Positions 33,894 to 41,859 of a stretch of DNA of 64,000 nt are shown piece after piece (position 1 is the first letter of the stretch; each line of letters starts with the position of its first letter). The translations under genes were made by a program, and so were the position numbers. Under the pieces are notes generated by a model. That model worked only from the letters and a program-made list of their open reading frames with translations, searched no databases and was not told where the DNA came from. Source of the stretch: Streptomyces sp. RPT161 (GTDB lineage: Bacteria > Actinomycetota > Actinomycetes > Streptomycetales > Streptomycetaceae); contig NZ_JAPZVN010000005.1 of the NCBI RefSeq assembly GCF_027533845.1, positions 62,001-126,000 of the forward strand. The letters run 5' to 3'.

Positions 33894-35480
33894 ATGCGCG
33901 GTGACCTGGAATTCGGCAGCATCCCCAGGCTGGTTGCCGAGTCCGCCCGACGGTACGGCGATCGGGAGGCCGTGGTCGACGGGCGGACCCGGATCTCCTA
34001 CGCGGAGCTGGCCGAACGCGTCGAGCGGGCGGCGGCGGCCTGCATCGCACACGGCGTCGAGCCGGGCGACCGGGTGGCAGTCTGGGCGCCGAACACGGCG
34101 GAGTGGATCATCGCGGCGCTCGGAGCGGTCAGCGCGGGCGGTGTCCTGGTGCCGTTGAACACCCGCTTCAAGGGCGTCGAGGCCGCGTACGTGCTCGGTC
34201 GCTCCCGTGCCCGACTGCTGTTCGTCACCGGCACGTTCCTCGGCACCTCCTACGTGGCGTCGCTGCGGCGCGCGGCGGGCAGCGGCCAGGTGCGGGGCGC
34301 GGACGGGCCGTTGCCGGGACTGCCCGAACTGCGCGACGTGGTGGTGCTGGCGGAGGACGCCCCGCCCGACTTCCGCACCTGGAAGGAGTTCCTGGCGGCC
34401 GGCGACACCGTACCGCCCGAGCGAGTACGCGCCCGGGCCGCCGCCGTACGCCCCGACGCCCCCTCGGACATCATGTTCACCTCTGGCACCACCGGCCACC
34501 CCAAGGGCGCCGTCATGACCCATGCGCAGACCCTGCGCGTCTACGGAGTGTGGAGCGAACTGGCGGGCCTGGCCGGCGAGGACCGCTGCCTGATCGTCAA
34601 CCCCTTCTTCCACACCTTCGGTTACAAGGCGGGCATCATCGCCTGCCTGCTGCGCGGCGCGACCATGGTTCCGCAGTCCGTCTTCAACGTGGACACCGCC
34701 CTCGCCAACATCTCCACCGAACGCATCAGCGTGCTGCCCGGCCCGCCCACCCTCCACCAGGCGGTCCTGGACCATCCGGCACGCGGCCAACACGACCTGT
34801 CCGCACTCCGGTTGGTGGTGACCGGCGCCGCTGTCGTCCCGCTGGAACTGGTGGAGCGGCTGCGCCACGAGCTGGGCGTAACCGATGTGCTGACCGCCTA
34901 CGGACTGACGGAGGCCTCGGGCACCGTCACCATGTGCCGCCGCGGCGACCCACCGGAGGTCATCGCCTCGACGTCCGGCCGCGCCATTCCCGACACCGAG
35001 GTCGCCATCGCCGACAACGGCGAGGTACTGGTGCGCGGCTACCACGTCATGTCCGGCTACTTCGAGGACCCCGGGGAGACGGCGAAGACGATCGACGAGG
35101 AGGGCTGGCTGCACACCGGCGACATCGGAGAGCTCGACACCGACGGCAACCTGCGGATCACCGACCGCATCAAGGACATGTTCATCGTGGGAGGTTTCAA
35201 CGCCTACCCGGCGGAGATAGAGCGTGTTGTCTCCCGCCACCCTGATGTGGTGGACGTGGCCGTGGTCGGCGTTCCGGACCCACGGCTCGGCGAGGTCGGC
35301 AAGGCGTACGTGGTACGGCGCCCGGACTCGACGGTCACCGGTGAGGACGTGATCGCCTGGGCGCGGCGGGAGATGGCCAACTACAAGGTGCCGCGGCAGG
35401 TCGAGTTCCTGCCGCAACTGCCGCGCAACGCCAGCGGAAAGATACTCAAGGGCGCCCTGCGCGCCCGCCCCACAACATAA
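33894..35480 (+). CDS. fadD3: HIP-CoA ligase, FadD3-like
   Basis: 528 residues from ATG 33894 (GGGAGG 8 bp upstream). AMP-forming acyl-CoA synthetase: FTSGTTGHPKGAV (near residue 195), YGLTEASG, HTGDIG, and catalytic Lys516 in NASGKILKG. The strings NPFFHTFGYKAGIIACL and VLPGPPTLHQAVLDHPAR match FadD3, the ligase that attaches CoA to HIP and so commits the steroid C/D rings to breakdown. The gene is monocistronic, between operator site 8 and a strong terminator at 35482. Assignment rests on recalled similarity; other FadD subfamilies (FadD17/19) are less likely. Confidence 0.84.
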   Translation: MRGDLEFGSIPRLVAESARRYGDREAVVDGRTRISYAELAERVERAAAACIAHGVEPGDRVAVWAPNTAEWIIAALGAVSAGGVLVPLNTRFKGVEAAYVLGRSRARLLFVTGTFLGTSYVASLRRAAGSGQVRGADGPLPGLPELRDVVVLAEDAPPDFRTWKEFLAAGDTVPPERVRARAAAVRPDAPSDIMFTSGTTGHPKGAVMTHAQTLRVYGVWSELAGLAGEDRCLIVNPFFHTFGYKAGIIACLLRGATMVPQSVFNVDTALANISTERISVLPGPPTLHQAVLDHPARGQHDLSALRLVVTGAAVVPLELVERLRHELGVTDVLTAYGLTEASGTVTMCRRGDPPEVIASTSGRAIPDTEVAIADNGEVLVRGYHVMSGYFEDPGETAKTIDEEGWLHTGDIGELDTDGNLRITDRIKDMFIVGGFNAYPAEIERVVSRHPDVVDVAVVGVPDPRLGEVGKAYVVRRPDSTVTGEDVIAWARREMANYKVPRQVEFLPQLPRNASGKILKGALRARPTT

Positions 35481-35481
35481 C

Positions 35482-35518
35482 GGAGCGGCGGCGGACCCCC
35501 CGGTGCCGCCGCCGCTCC
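35482..35518 (+). terminator. Strong GC-rich terminator after fadD3
   Basis: GGAGCGGCGGCGG at 35482-35494 pairs perfectly with CCGCCGCCGCTCC at 35506-35518 (13 bp, 11-nt loop), 2 bp after the fadD3 stop and followed by TGCTTT. It also lies just past the end of the convergent small-peptide gene at 35536. Confidence 0.82.
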
Positions 35519-35535
35519 TGCTTTGTGGGGGAGCG

Positions 35536-35688
35536 TTACACATTGCTCCAGTTGTCCGGCTGGGCGCTGCTCGCGCTCAGGCTGACAGCGCTGTGCCCAC
35601 TGGTCGCGGCGGTCGCGGGGGCCACGACTGCGACCAACGCGGCTGCGACACCCGCTGCCACGATGGCAGCCTTCCGTATCAGACTCAT
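35536..35688 (-). CDS. Small secreted peptide precursor ending in PDNWSNV
   Basis: 50 residues, ATG 35688 with GGAG 5-6 bp upstream and TAA stop. N-terminus MSLIRK, a hydrophobic core AAIVAAGVAAALVAVV, and an APATAA cleavage site give a clear Sec signal peptide; the predicted mature part is about 22 residues, rich in Ser, ending QPDNWSNV. The core PDNWSN recurs at the C-terminus of the next small gene (35820-36017) with different synonymous codons (CCG/CCT, AAT/AAC), so the protein sequence is probably under selection. It is third in line behind an AfsR-type TPR regulator. I know no characterised family; a signalling peptide is the leading idea. No modification enzymes lie nearby. Confidence 0.75.
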   Translation of the reverse strand: MSLIRKAAIVAAGVAAALVAVVAPATAATSGHSAVSLSASSAQPDNWSNV

Positions 35689-35819
35689 GTCTGCTCCAGT
35701 CTCGGAGTGATGGATGGAATGGGAGTCGCAAACAACAAGGTTGGCCGCGACGCCCCCTCCACGCCGCGGCCGCCTTGCGCGCTGCTCTAGCGCCCCCCGT
35801 GCCCCCTGGCCGGTGCCCC

Positions 35820-36017
35820 CTAACGCAGGGTGTTGCTCCAGTTGTCAGGGTTGTTGATGATCGGCCGTTCTTCCTGGGCCTGCTCCTCAACGCCCTCGCT
35901 GAGCGGCTGAAGCTCGATACCAGCCGTCGACTCCGGGAACTCCCCCGAGTTGGCTCCCGTGTCGATCCCCACTCCGGGCTTCTTGCCCTTGCCCGTGCTC
36001 GGAACGTTGGTAGTCAT
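35820..36017 (-). CDS. Small protein ending in NPDNWSNTLR
   Basis: 65 residues from ATG 36017, with GGGGAG 7 bp upstream; the longer frame from 36098 crosses a hairpin and has no ribosome site. No signal peptide: it begins MTTNVPSTGKGKKPG, has a hydrophilic, acidic middle (SEGVEEQAQEE), and ends INNPDNWSNTLR. The hexapeptide PDNWSN is shared with the 50-residue secreted precursor 131 bp downstream. It lies between that gene and the AfsR-type regulator on the same strand. It may be an intracellular counterpart, immunity/decoy or unsecreted form of the peptide. Family not recognised. Confidence 0.72.
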   Translation of the reverse strand: MTTNVPSTGKGKKPGVGIDTGANSGEFPESTAGIELQPLSEGVEEQAQEERPIINNPDNWSNTLR

Positions 36018-36057
36018 GCTGTTTCTCCCCGTTTGATGTCTCGTTGCGGTTCTTGGC

Positions 36058-36096
36058 GCCCGCCTGGTGACGACCCCCGTGCGCCACCAGGCGGGC
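36058..36096 (-). repeat. Perfect inverted repeat between regulator and small-peptide genes
   Basis: GCCCGCCTGGTG (36058-36069) and CACCAGGCGGGC (36085-36096), 12-bp perfect arms with a 15-nt spacer. It lies 78 bp after the AfsR-like stop and 41 bp before the 65-residue gene. It could be a terminator or attenuator that sets peptide expression below regulator expression, or an operator. There is no T-run. Confidence 0.65.
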
Positions 36097-36174
36097 ATCT
36101 TTCGACGCGATGAAATCCTGGCAGCGCCCGATAAGCAACCGATAAACGGCTCCGAAAATGCCCCTGACCTGGCG

Positions 36175-39108
36175 CTATACGGCCACGCTCGGAGATGAGC
36201 GCTCGCCGAGCAGGTGGAGGATCTCGTCGCTGCCCTCCGTGCCCAAGGACTTGTGGATGTTCAACGCGTCATGCCAGCAGGCCCGCGCCCGATCGACCTG
36301 CCCGATTCCGTGGAGCGAGCGCCCGAGAACGGTCAGCACATCGGCGGTCCTCCAGTGACCGGTGGCCTTGCTCACCAGCCCCAGCGCCTGCTCGGCGTGT
36401 GAGGCGGCCTGGCGGTGATGGCCCGCGGCGAGGTGGACCTCGGCCATGCGGTACAGGGTCACGCCCTCCCACAGTTGCTGGCGTGCCTCGCGGAACATCG
36501 GCAGCGCCTCGTTGAGGCTCCCCAACGCCAGATCCAGCTGTCCGCTCGAGGTCTGGGCGATCCCGAGTGTGTAAAGCGCGACAGCGTGGCGGTACCCCTT
36601 GTGCAGTTCCCGATAGACCGCCACGGCTTCCTCGGCGGAGGTGACCGCCGAGGCGCTGTCGGCGAGTTCGACGTACGCTCGTGAGAGGTTCGACAAAGTA
36701 GCGGCGGTGGCATGCGGGTTGTCGTCGTCTCGGAAAGCGGTGAGCGCCTGCTGGTAGTACTCCTTGGCGTCCTCGTAACGCTTGCGGTCCTTGGCGATCA
36801 GTCCGCGCAAGTTCGGCGCGTAGCTGCACGTCAGGGGGTCCTCCGCGGCCAGTCCGAGCAACTGCGCGCGCTGAGCCTCACGGTCCGCTTCCTCGAAGTG
36901 GCTGCTCGACCAGGAGCGAATCCGCCCCAGCAGCAGGTGTGCCCGGCCGGCTACCAGGGTTTCGCCGCAGTCGTCCGCGGTCTCGACCATGGCGCGCACG
37001 GCCTGCTCGTACTGGCGCAGATGAACGCCCGACTCCATGAGGTCCTGGGCTGCGAACAGCAAGTCGATCGCCTGACGCAGCGGGCCGGGGCACCCTGTCG
37101 CGGCAGCCTGCTGGACGGCGGCGAGCAGATTGGCCGCTTCGGCGAACAGCCAGTCGAGGGCCTCGGACCGTTCGGTGAACGCCAGCCCGTTGCGCTCCGT
37201 GGACGCCAAGTGGGCCAACACCCGGTCCCCCGGGTTCTCCAACTCGTACACGCCCGCTGCCGACGCCAGATAGAAATCGAGCACGCGAGACAGGGCGCCC
37301 TGGCGGTCAGCCGGGGTCTCGTCGCGTTCGGCGCAGTCGCGGGCGTAGAGGCGCAGCAGGTCGTGGTAGCGGTAGCGGGCGGGGGCCGCGGACTCCAGCA
37401 GGCTTATGTCGACCAGCGCCTCCAGCAGCGACTCGGTCTCGTAAGGGTCCATGTCGAGCACCGCGGCGGCCGCGTTCAAGGAGATGTCGGGGCCGTCCGG
37501 CAGGGCCAGCAGGCGGAAGGCGCGGGCCTGCTCGGGGCCCAACTGGCCGTATCCCATCTCGAAGGTGGCCTTGACCGCCAGGTCCCCCGCCTTCAACTCG
37601 TCCAGCCGGCGCCGCTCGTCGCTGAGCTTGCGGGCCAGCACCGAGACCGTCCAGGTGCGCCGGGTGGCCAGCCGGGACGCCGCGATGCGGATCGCCAGCG
37701 GCAGGAAGCCGCAGGCCGCCACGACGTCGAGAGCGGCCTGGCGCTCGGCCATCACCCGTTCGGTACCGACGATCTTGGTGAAGAGCTGAAGCGCCTCCTC
37801 CGGGCTCATGACATCCAGGTCCACCAGATGGGCACCCTCCAGATCCACCATGCGGACCCGGCTGGTGATCAGTGCGGCGCTGCCCGGGGTGCCCGGCAGC
37901 AGCGGCCGTACCTGCGCGGCGTCGTGCGCGTTGTCCAGCAGGGCCAGCACGCGACGGCCGTCGAGCACCGACCGGTACAGCGCAGCGCGGTCCTCAAGTC
38001 CGTCCGGAATGGCTGAATCCGGCGTGCCCAGCGCCCGCAGGAAGGACGCCAGCACCGTCTCCGGTTCGGCTGGCCGCGCCCCCTGCCCCTGGAGGTCCAC
38101 GTACAACTGCCCGTCGGGGAAGGCGGTTCGGGCCGCATGGGCCACATGCACCGCCAGCGTGGTCTTTCCGACACCGCCGATGCCCGCCACCGCGGACAGG
38201 GCCATGACACCCTGCTCAGCGGTGGCCAACTCCTCGGCCAGCTCCGAGACGAACGCGGCGCGGCCGGTGAAGTCGACCACGGTCGCGGGGAGTTGTGCTG
38301 GCCGAACCGTGGCGATCGTCGCCGCGGAGTCCCCGGGTGACGACGGAGCGGCCAGTTCCGGATCGGCCTCCAGGATGCGCTGATGGAGTTCGGTGAGTTC
38401 CGCGCACGGATCGACACCCAGCTCGTCGGCGAGCAGCCGCCGGGTGTCGGCGAAGACGCCCAGCGCCTCCGCCTGCCGACCGCTGCGGTACAGCGCGAGC
38501 ATCAGCAGCGCCCGCAACCGCTCCCGCAGCGGGTGTTCGGCCGACAAGGCGGTCAGCTCGGAAACCGCCTCACTGTGCCCGCCGAGTTCCAGATCGAGTT
38601 CGAGGCGGGCGTCCAGCAGGGACAGCCGCCACTCGATCAGCCGGGTGCGCTGCATCTCCGCGTACGGCCCGGGAAGCCCTGCCAGTGGCTCGCCGTCCCA
38701 CAAGTCGAGGGCCGTGCAAAGCAGTTCCCGGGCCCGCGCCGCATCACCCGAGGCCCGCGCCTTCTCGGCCTCGGCCGCGTGCTGCTCGGCGACCGCGATG
38801 TCCACACTGCCCGGTGCGGTACGCACCGCGTAGCCGCCCGACACCGATGTCAGCACGCCCGCACCGAGGGCCTTGCGCAGCCGGAACGCGTAGGTGCGCA
38901 GCGCCGCCAGCGCGCTCTCCGGCGGCTCCTGGCCCCACAGCGCGTCGATCAGCTCATCGGCCGTAGCGGTGCGGCCACCGCGCAGCAGGAGTGCGGCCAG
39001 CAGGGCACGCTGCTGGGGCGAGCCCGCAGGTAGCAGGTTCTCGCCATGCCAGGCCCGCACCGGGCCGAGGAGCGCGAAGCGCAGCCCCGGCTCCGTTCCG
39101 CCATCCAT
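36175..39108 (-). CDS. AfsR/SARP-type regulator with NB-ARC and TPR domains
   Basis: 977 residues from ATG 39108 (GGGAG 6-7 bp upstream; a start at 39180 has no ribosome site). Domain order: OmpR/PhoB-type winged helix (~8-100, FALLGPVRAW ... TADELIDALWG), bacterial activator domain (~105-250), NB-ARC ATPase with P-loop GIGGVGKTT (Lys315), then helical and TPR repeats from about residue 650. Such proteins are transcriptional activators switched by ATP state and ligand or protein binding to the TPRs. Two small PDNWSN genes follow on the same strand, suggesting peptide control, as in RRNPP TPR regulators of Firmicutes (inference). No cluster operator is near. Confidence 0.88.
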   Translation of the reverse strand: MDGGTEPGLRFALLGPVRAWHGENLLPAGSPQQRALLAALLLRGGRTATADELIDALWGQEPPESALAALRTYAFRLRKALGAGVLTSVSGGYAVRTAPGSVDIAVAEQHAAEAEKARASGDAARARELLCTALDLWDGEPLAGLPGPYAEMQRTRLIEWRLSLLDARLELDLELGGHSEAVSELTALSAEHPLRERLRALLMLALYRSGRQAEALGVFADTRRLLADELGVDPCAELTELHQRILEADPELAAPSSPGDSAATIATVRPAQLPATVVDFTGRAAFVSELAEELATAEQGVMALSAVAGIGGVGKTTLAVHVAHAARTAFPDGQLYVDLQGQGARPAEPETVLASFLRALGTPDSAIPDGLEDRAALYRSVLDGRRVLALLDNAHDAAQVRPLLPGTPGSAALITSRVRMVDLEGAHLVDLDVMSPEEALQLFTKIVGTERVMAERQAALDVVAACGFLPLAIRIAASRLATRRTWTVSVLARKLSDERRRLDELKAGDLAVKATFEMGYGQLGPEQARAFRLLALPDGPDISLNAAAAVLDMDPYETESLLEALVDISLLESAAPARYRYHDLLRLYARDCAERDETPADRQGALSRVLDFYLASAAGVYELENPGDRVLAHLASTERNGLAFTERSEALDWLFAEAANLLAAVQQAAATGCPGPLRQAIDLLFAAQDLMESGVHLRQYEQAVRAMVETADDCGETLVAGRAHLLLGRIRSWSSSHFEEADREAQRAQLLGLAAEDPLTCSYAPNLRGLIAKDRKRYEDAKEYYQQALTAFRDDDNPHATAATLSNLSRAYVELADSASAVTSAEEAVAVYRELHKGYRHAVALYTLGIAQTSSGQLDLALGSLNEALPMFREARQQLWEGVTLYRMAEVHLAAGHHRQAASHAEQALGLVSKATGHWRTADVLTVLGRSLHGIGQVDRARACWHDALNIHKSLGTEGSDEILHLLGERSSPSVAV

Positions 39109-39356
39109 CACAGACTCCCATTCCGCCGGTGGCGAGAACGCGTCGAGCACGTACCGAGCGGACGTATATCGATCGTTCATCGCGAGCCGGGACCATCTCC
39201 TCGTGTGATGAGTACAGCCGCGTGACCGCCAGTTTGCCCTGTCCTACCGGGCGCGGTCACCTCCTCACGAGCGGTTGTACGCCAATCAGTCCGAATTGAG
39301 CGGAATTTGAGATTCCGTGTGTGAGGCCTGTGGGGGAGAGGAGTGACGGAGCTGTC

Positions 39357-40232
39357 ATGTGCTCACGGTGTACGCCACCGAAGCCGTCCGCATCGGTGTT
39401 TGGAGACGGTCTCGGTGGGCCCACCACGGAGCGGACGCGCGCGAGGATGAGCACGGTGGTGACACCCGGCCGGATGCTGCGCAAGCGGGCCGCGGAACTG
39501 CCCTGCGCGGTACCGTACGGCGCCCTGCCCGGCGCACCCTTCGCCGCGACCGCCGCGTGCAGTTACGCCGAACTCGACCGCCGGGCGCGCGCCGTGGCCG
39601 CCCGGCTCGGCGGCGCGCTCCCGCCGGGCAGTCGGGTACTCCTCGCCTACCGCCAGGGCCCGGACTTCGCCGGCGCCTTCTACGGCTGCCTGTACGCGGG
39701 CATGGTCGCGGTGCCCTATCTGCTGCCTGACCACGGACCGGGCGACGGGACGCCGGACGGCATGGACGACGGCATCGACGACGGGGTCGCCGATGCCGTC
39801 GACCGGGTCGCCCCCGCCGCCGTACTGACCGCCGCCGACGGCTGGTCGGCGCTACCGGTCAACCGCGAACGCGTTCCGGTTCTGGAGGCCGACGGGCACA
39901 TGGTCGGCGGCTGCCCGGTCGCCGAACTCGCCGACCGCTGGCGCCCGGTGGGCGTACTGCGCGGCACCGACGCCTACCGGCGCTACATACCCGGGCCGCC
40001 CGGCGACCCGTTGGGCGGCCGAATGGAGCCGCCGTTCAGCCACGGCGACCTGCTCAACGTCCTCCATGAGCTACAGGACGCCTGCCGACTCGGCGTCAAG
40101 GACGACGAGTTGAGCTGGATCGCCTCGGTGCACGGCATGGACGACGCCGTATGGCGGCTGCTGCTCCCCGTCCACCAGGGGCGCGCGGTCTGGGAGACGG
40201 GCCGGCCCCGCGGACCGCGAGGCAGGGGGTAG
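39357..40232 (+). CDS. Truncated, degenerate fatty-acyl-AMP-ligase-like protein
   Basis: About 291 residues from ATG 39357 (GGAG 5 bp upstream; ATG 39447 is an alternative). The N-terminal half of the adenylate-forming fold is visible: CSYAELDRRARAVAARLGGALPPGSRVLLAY, DFAGAFYGCLYAGMVAVPYLLPD. Near the end GDPLGGRMEPPFSHGDLLNVLHEL and SWIASVHGMDDAVWRLLLPVHQG align by eye with the FAAL motifs TSGSTGDPKGV...THxNLL and SWLPLYHDMG, but the Ser/Thr/Gly-rich ATP loop is lost and the C-terminal catalytic domain is absent. A Gly/Asp run (DGMDDGIDDGVAD) lies mid-protein. It is a remnant or a non-enzymatic binding protein. Divergent from the AfsR-like gene. Confidence 0.68.
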   Translation: MCSRCTPPKPSASVFGDGLGGPTTERTRARMSTVVTPGRMLRKRAAELPCAVPYGALPGAPFAATAACSYAELDRRARAVAARLGGALPPGSRVLLAYRQGPDFAGAFYGCLYAGMVAVPYLLPDHGPGDGTPDGMDDGIDDGVADAVDRVAPAAVLTAADGWSALPVNRERVPVLEADGHMVGGCPVAELADRWRPVGVLRGTDAYRRYIPGPPGDPLGGRMEPPFSHGDLLNVLHELQDACRLGVKDDELSWIASVHGMDDAVWRLLLPVHQGRAVWETGRPRGPRGRG

Positions 40233-40303
40233 GGGCGGCGGACCGGTGCGATCGGCGAAGGCGGCGAACGTGTTCGGCCCACGGTGCTGACTCCGCAACA
40301 GAG

Positions 40304-40318
40304 CTGACGAAGCGTCAG
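40304..40318. promoter_or_regulatory. Cluster operator, site 9
   Basis: CTGACGAAGCGTCAG, 6-bp perfect arms, 20 bp before the amidohydrolase start at 40339. TGACGA within it and TACCGT at 40327-40332 (16-bp spacer) may be the promoter, which would make the mRNA leaderless at ATG 40339. Confidence 0.8.
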
Positions 40319-40338
40319 ATCGGCGCTACCGTGGCTCC

Positions 40339-41565
40339 ATGGAGAGCTTCCCGGAGATCATCTCGGTGGATGACCACACGGTCGAGCCCGCAGGCGTCTG
40401 GCGGGACCGGCTCCCGTCCCGGTACCACGACATCGGCCCGCGCATCGTCCGGGCACCGCTGAAGGAAATGACCTTCGTCGGCGGGAAGTTCGCGCCCAAG
40501 ATGGGCGCGCTCGGCGATGACGGGCCGATCGCCGACTGGTGGGTCTACGAGGACCTGCGCCGCCCACTGACCCGGCTCGACACCGCCGTCGGCTACAGCC
40601 GTGATGACGTCAGGCTCGAAGGCATCACCTACGAGCAGATGCGTCCCGGCTCCTACAGCGTTCCCGAGCGGCTGGCGGACATGGACATCAACCATGTGCG
40701 CTCCGCGCTCTGCTTCCCGACCTTCCCGCGCTTCTGCGGCCAGACGTTCACCGAGGCCAAGGATCGCGAACTCGGGCTGCTGTGCCTACGGGCGTACAAC
40801 GACTGGATGGTGGAGGAGTGGTGCGGGCCGCAGGCGCACGGTCGCCTCATCCCGCTCACCCTCATCCCGCTGTGGGACGCCGAACTCGCCGCCCGCGAGG
40901 TGCGGCGCAACGCCGAACGCGGTGTGCGCGCGGTCTGCTTCAGCGAGATACCGCCGCACCTCGGGCTGCCTTCGGTCCACAGCGACGCCTGGGACCCGTT
41001 CCTGGGCGCCTGCGACGAGACCGGCACGGTCATCGCCATGCACATCGGCTCCTCCTCGAAGATGCCCTCCACCTCCGCGGACGCTCCGCCCGCCGTCGGT
41101 TCCACGATCACGTTCGCCAACTGCTGCTACTCGATGGTGGACTGGCTGATGTCGGGCAAGTTCGAACGCTTCCCCAACCTCAAAGTCATGTACGCCGAGG
41201 GGCAGATCGGCTGGATGCCGTACGTCCTGGAGCGCGCGGACGTGGTGTGGGAGGAGAACCGGGGCTGGGGCGGGGTCGCCGACAGGGTGCTGCGCCCACC
41301 GTCCGAGCTGTTCGCCGAACACGTCTACGGCTGCTTCTTCGACGACGCGTTCGGTCTGCGGAACCTCGACGCCATAGGCGCCGGCAACGTCCTGTACGAG
41401 ACGGACTACCCGCACTCGGACTCGACCTGGCCGAGGTCCAAGGAAGTCGGCGAGTCACAGATGGGTCACCTCCCGCAGGATGTGGTCGAACGGATCGTGC
41501 GCGGTAACGCGATCGAACTGCTGGGCCTGACCAGCGACGGCCTCTGGGCGGGCGCGGGCTCGTAA
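40339..41565 (+). CDS. Amidohydrolase-2 family protein (PF04909, ACMSD-like)
   Basis: 408 residues, ATG 40339, probably leaderless. TIM-barrel metal-dependent amidohydrolase/decarboxylase family: start IISVDDHTVEP (the usual D/E-x-H metal site, with Thr where a second His is common), RLIPLTLIPLWDAELAAREVRR, IAMHIGSSSKMP, and ETDYPHSDSTWP near the C-terminus (catalytic Asp region). Related proteins in actinobacterial steroid and aromatic clusters are decarboxylases or C-C hydrolases. Operator site 9 places it in the regulon; no defined step of the HIP pathway calls for such an enzyme, so it may act on another part of the substrate. Confidence 0.82.
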   Translation: MESFPEIISVDDHTVEPAGVWRDRLPSRYHDIGPRIVRAPLKEMTFVGGKFAPKMGALGDDGPIADWWVYEDLRRPLTRLDTAVGYSRDDVRLEGITYEQMRPGSYSVPERLADMDINHVRSALCFPTFPRFCGQTFTEAKDRELGLLCLRAYNDWMVEEWCGPQAHGRLIPLTLIPLWDAELAAREVRRNAERGVRAVCFSEIPPHLGLPSVHSDAWDPFLGACDETGTVIAMHIGSSSKMPSTSADAPPAVGSTITFANCCYSMVDWLMSGKFERFPNLKVMYAEGQIGWMPYVLERADVVWEENRGWGGVADRVLRPPSELFAEHVYGCFFDDAFGLRNLDAIGAGNVLYETDYPHSDSTWPRSKEVGESQMGHLPQDVVERIVRGNAIELLGLTSDGLWAGAGS

Positions 41566-41807
41566 GACGACCGGTGAACCGTTGGGCGGACGGTCCCCCG
41601 CACCGCCCGCCCACGGGGCCCTCCCGCTCCCCCTCCCTCCCCTGATGTCCCCTACCCGGCCCGCCTCCGGCGCGGGCCGGTCACCGCGGGGCTTGCGGCC
41701 CCGTGGTCACAAGGATGGCGGGGGGCGGGAGCGCGGGGCAGTGTCATCCGTCCTGAGTGCGTTATGACATACGTCATGGGGTGCGCCCCGCGCGAAGACG
41801 GACTTGT

Positions 41808-41822
41808 CTGACGATATGTCAG
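41808..41822. promoter_or_regulatory. Cluster operator, site 10
   Basis: CTGACGATATGTCAG, perfect arms, 38 bp before the luciferase-like gene at 41860. A second, differently spaced palindrome, ATGACATACGTCAT, lies at 41764-41777. Confidence 0.78.
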
Positions 41823-41859
41823 GTACGACGATGTGGGCACTCGCGACGAGGAGGCCCAC

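Noticed and set aside
35503-35790. Plus-strand frames over the small-peptide genes
   Set aside because: Antisense shadows; the minus-strand genes have ribosome sites, a signal peptide and the shared PDNWSN motif.
35536-36017. Lanthipeptide or lasso-peptide cluster
   Set aside because: No modification, protease or export genes nearby; Ser/Trp content alone is not enough.
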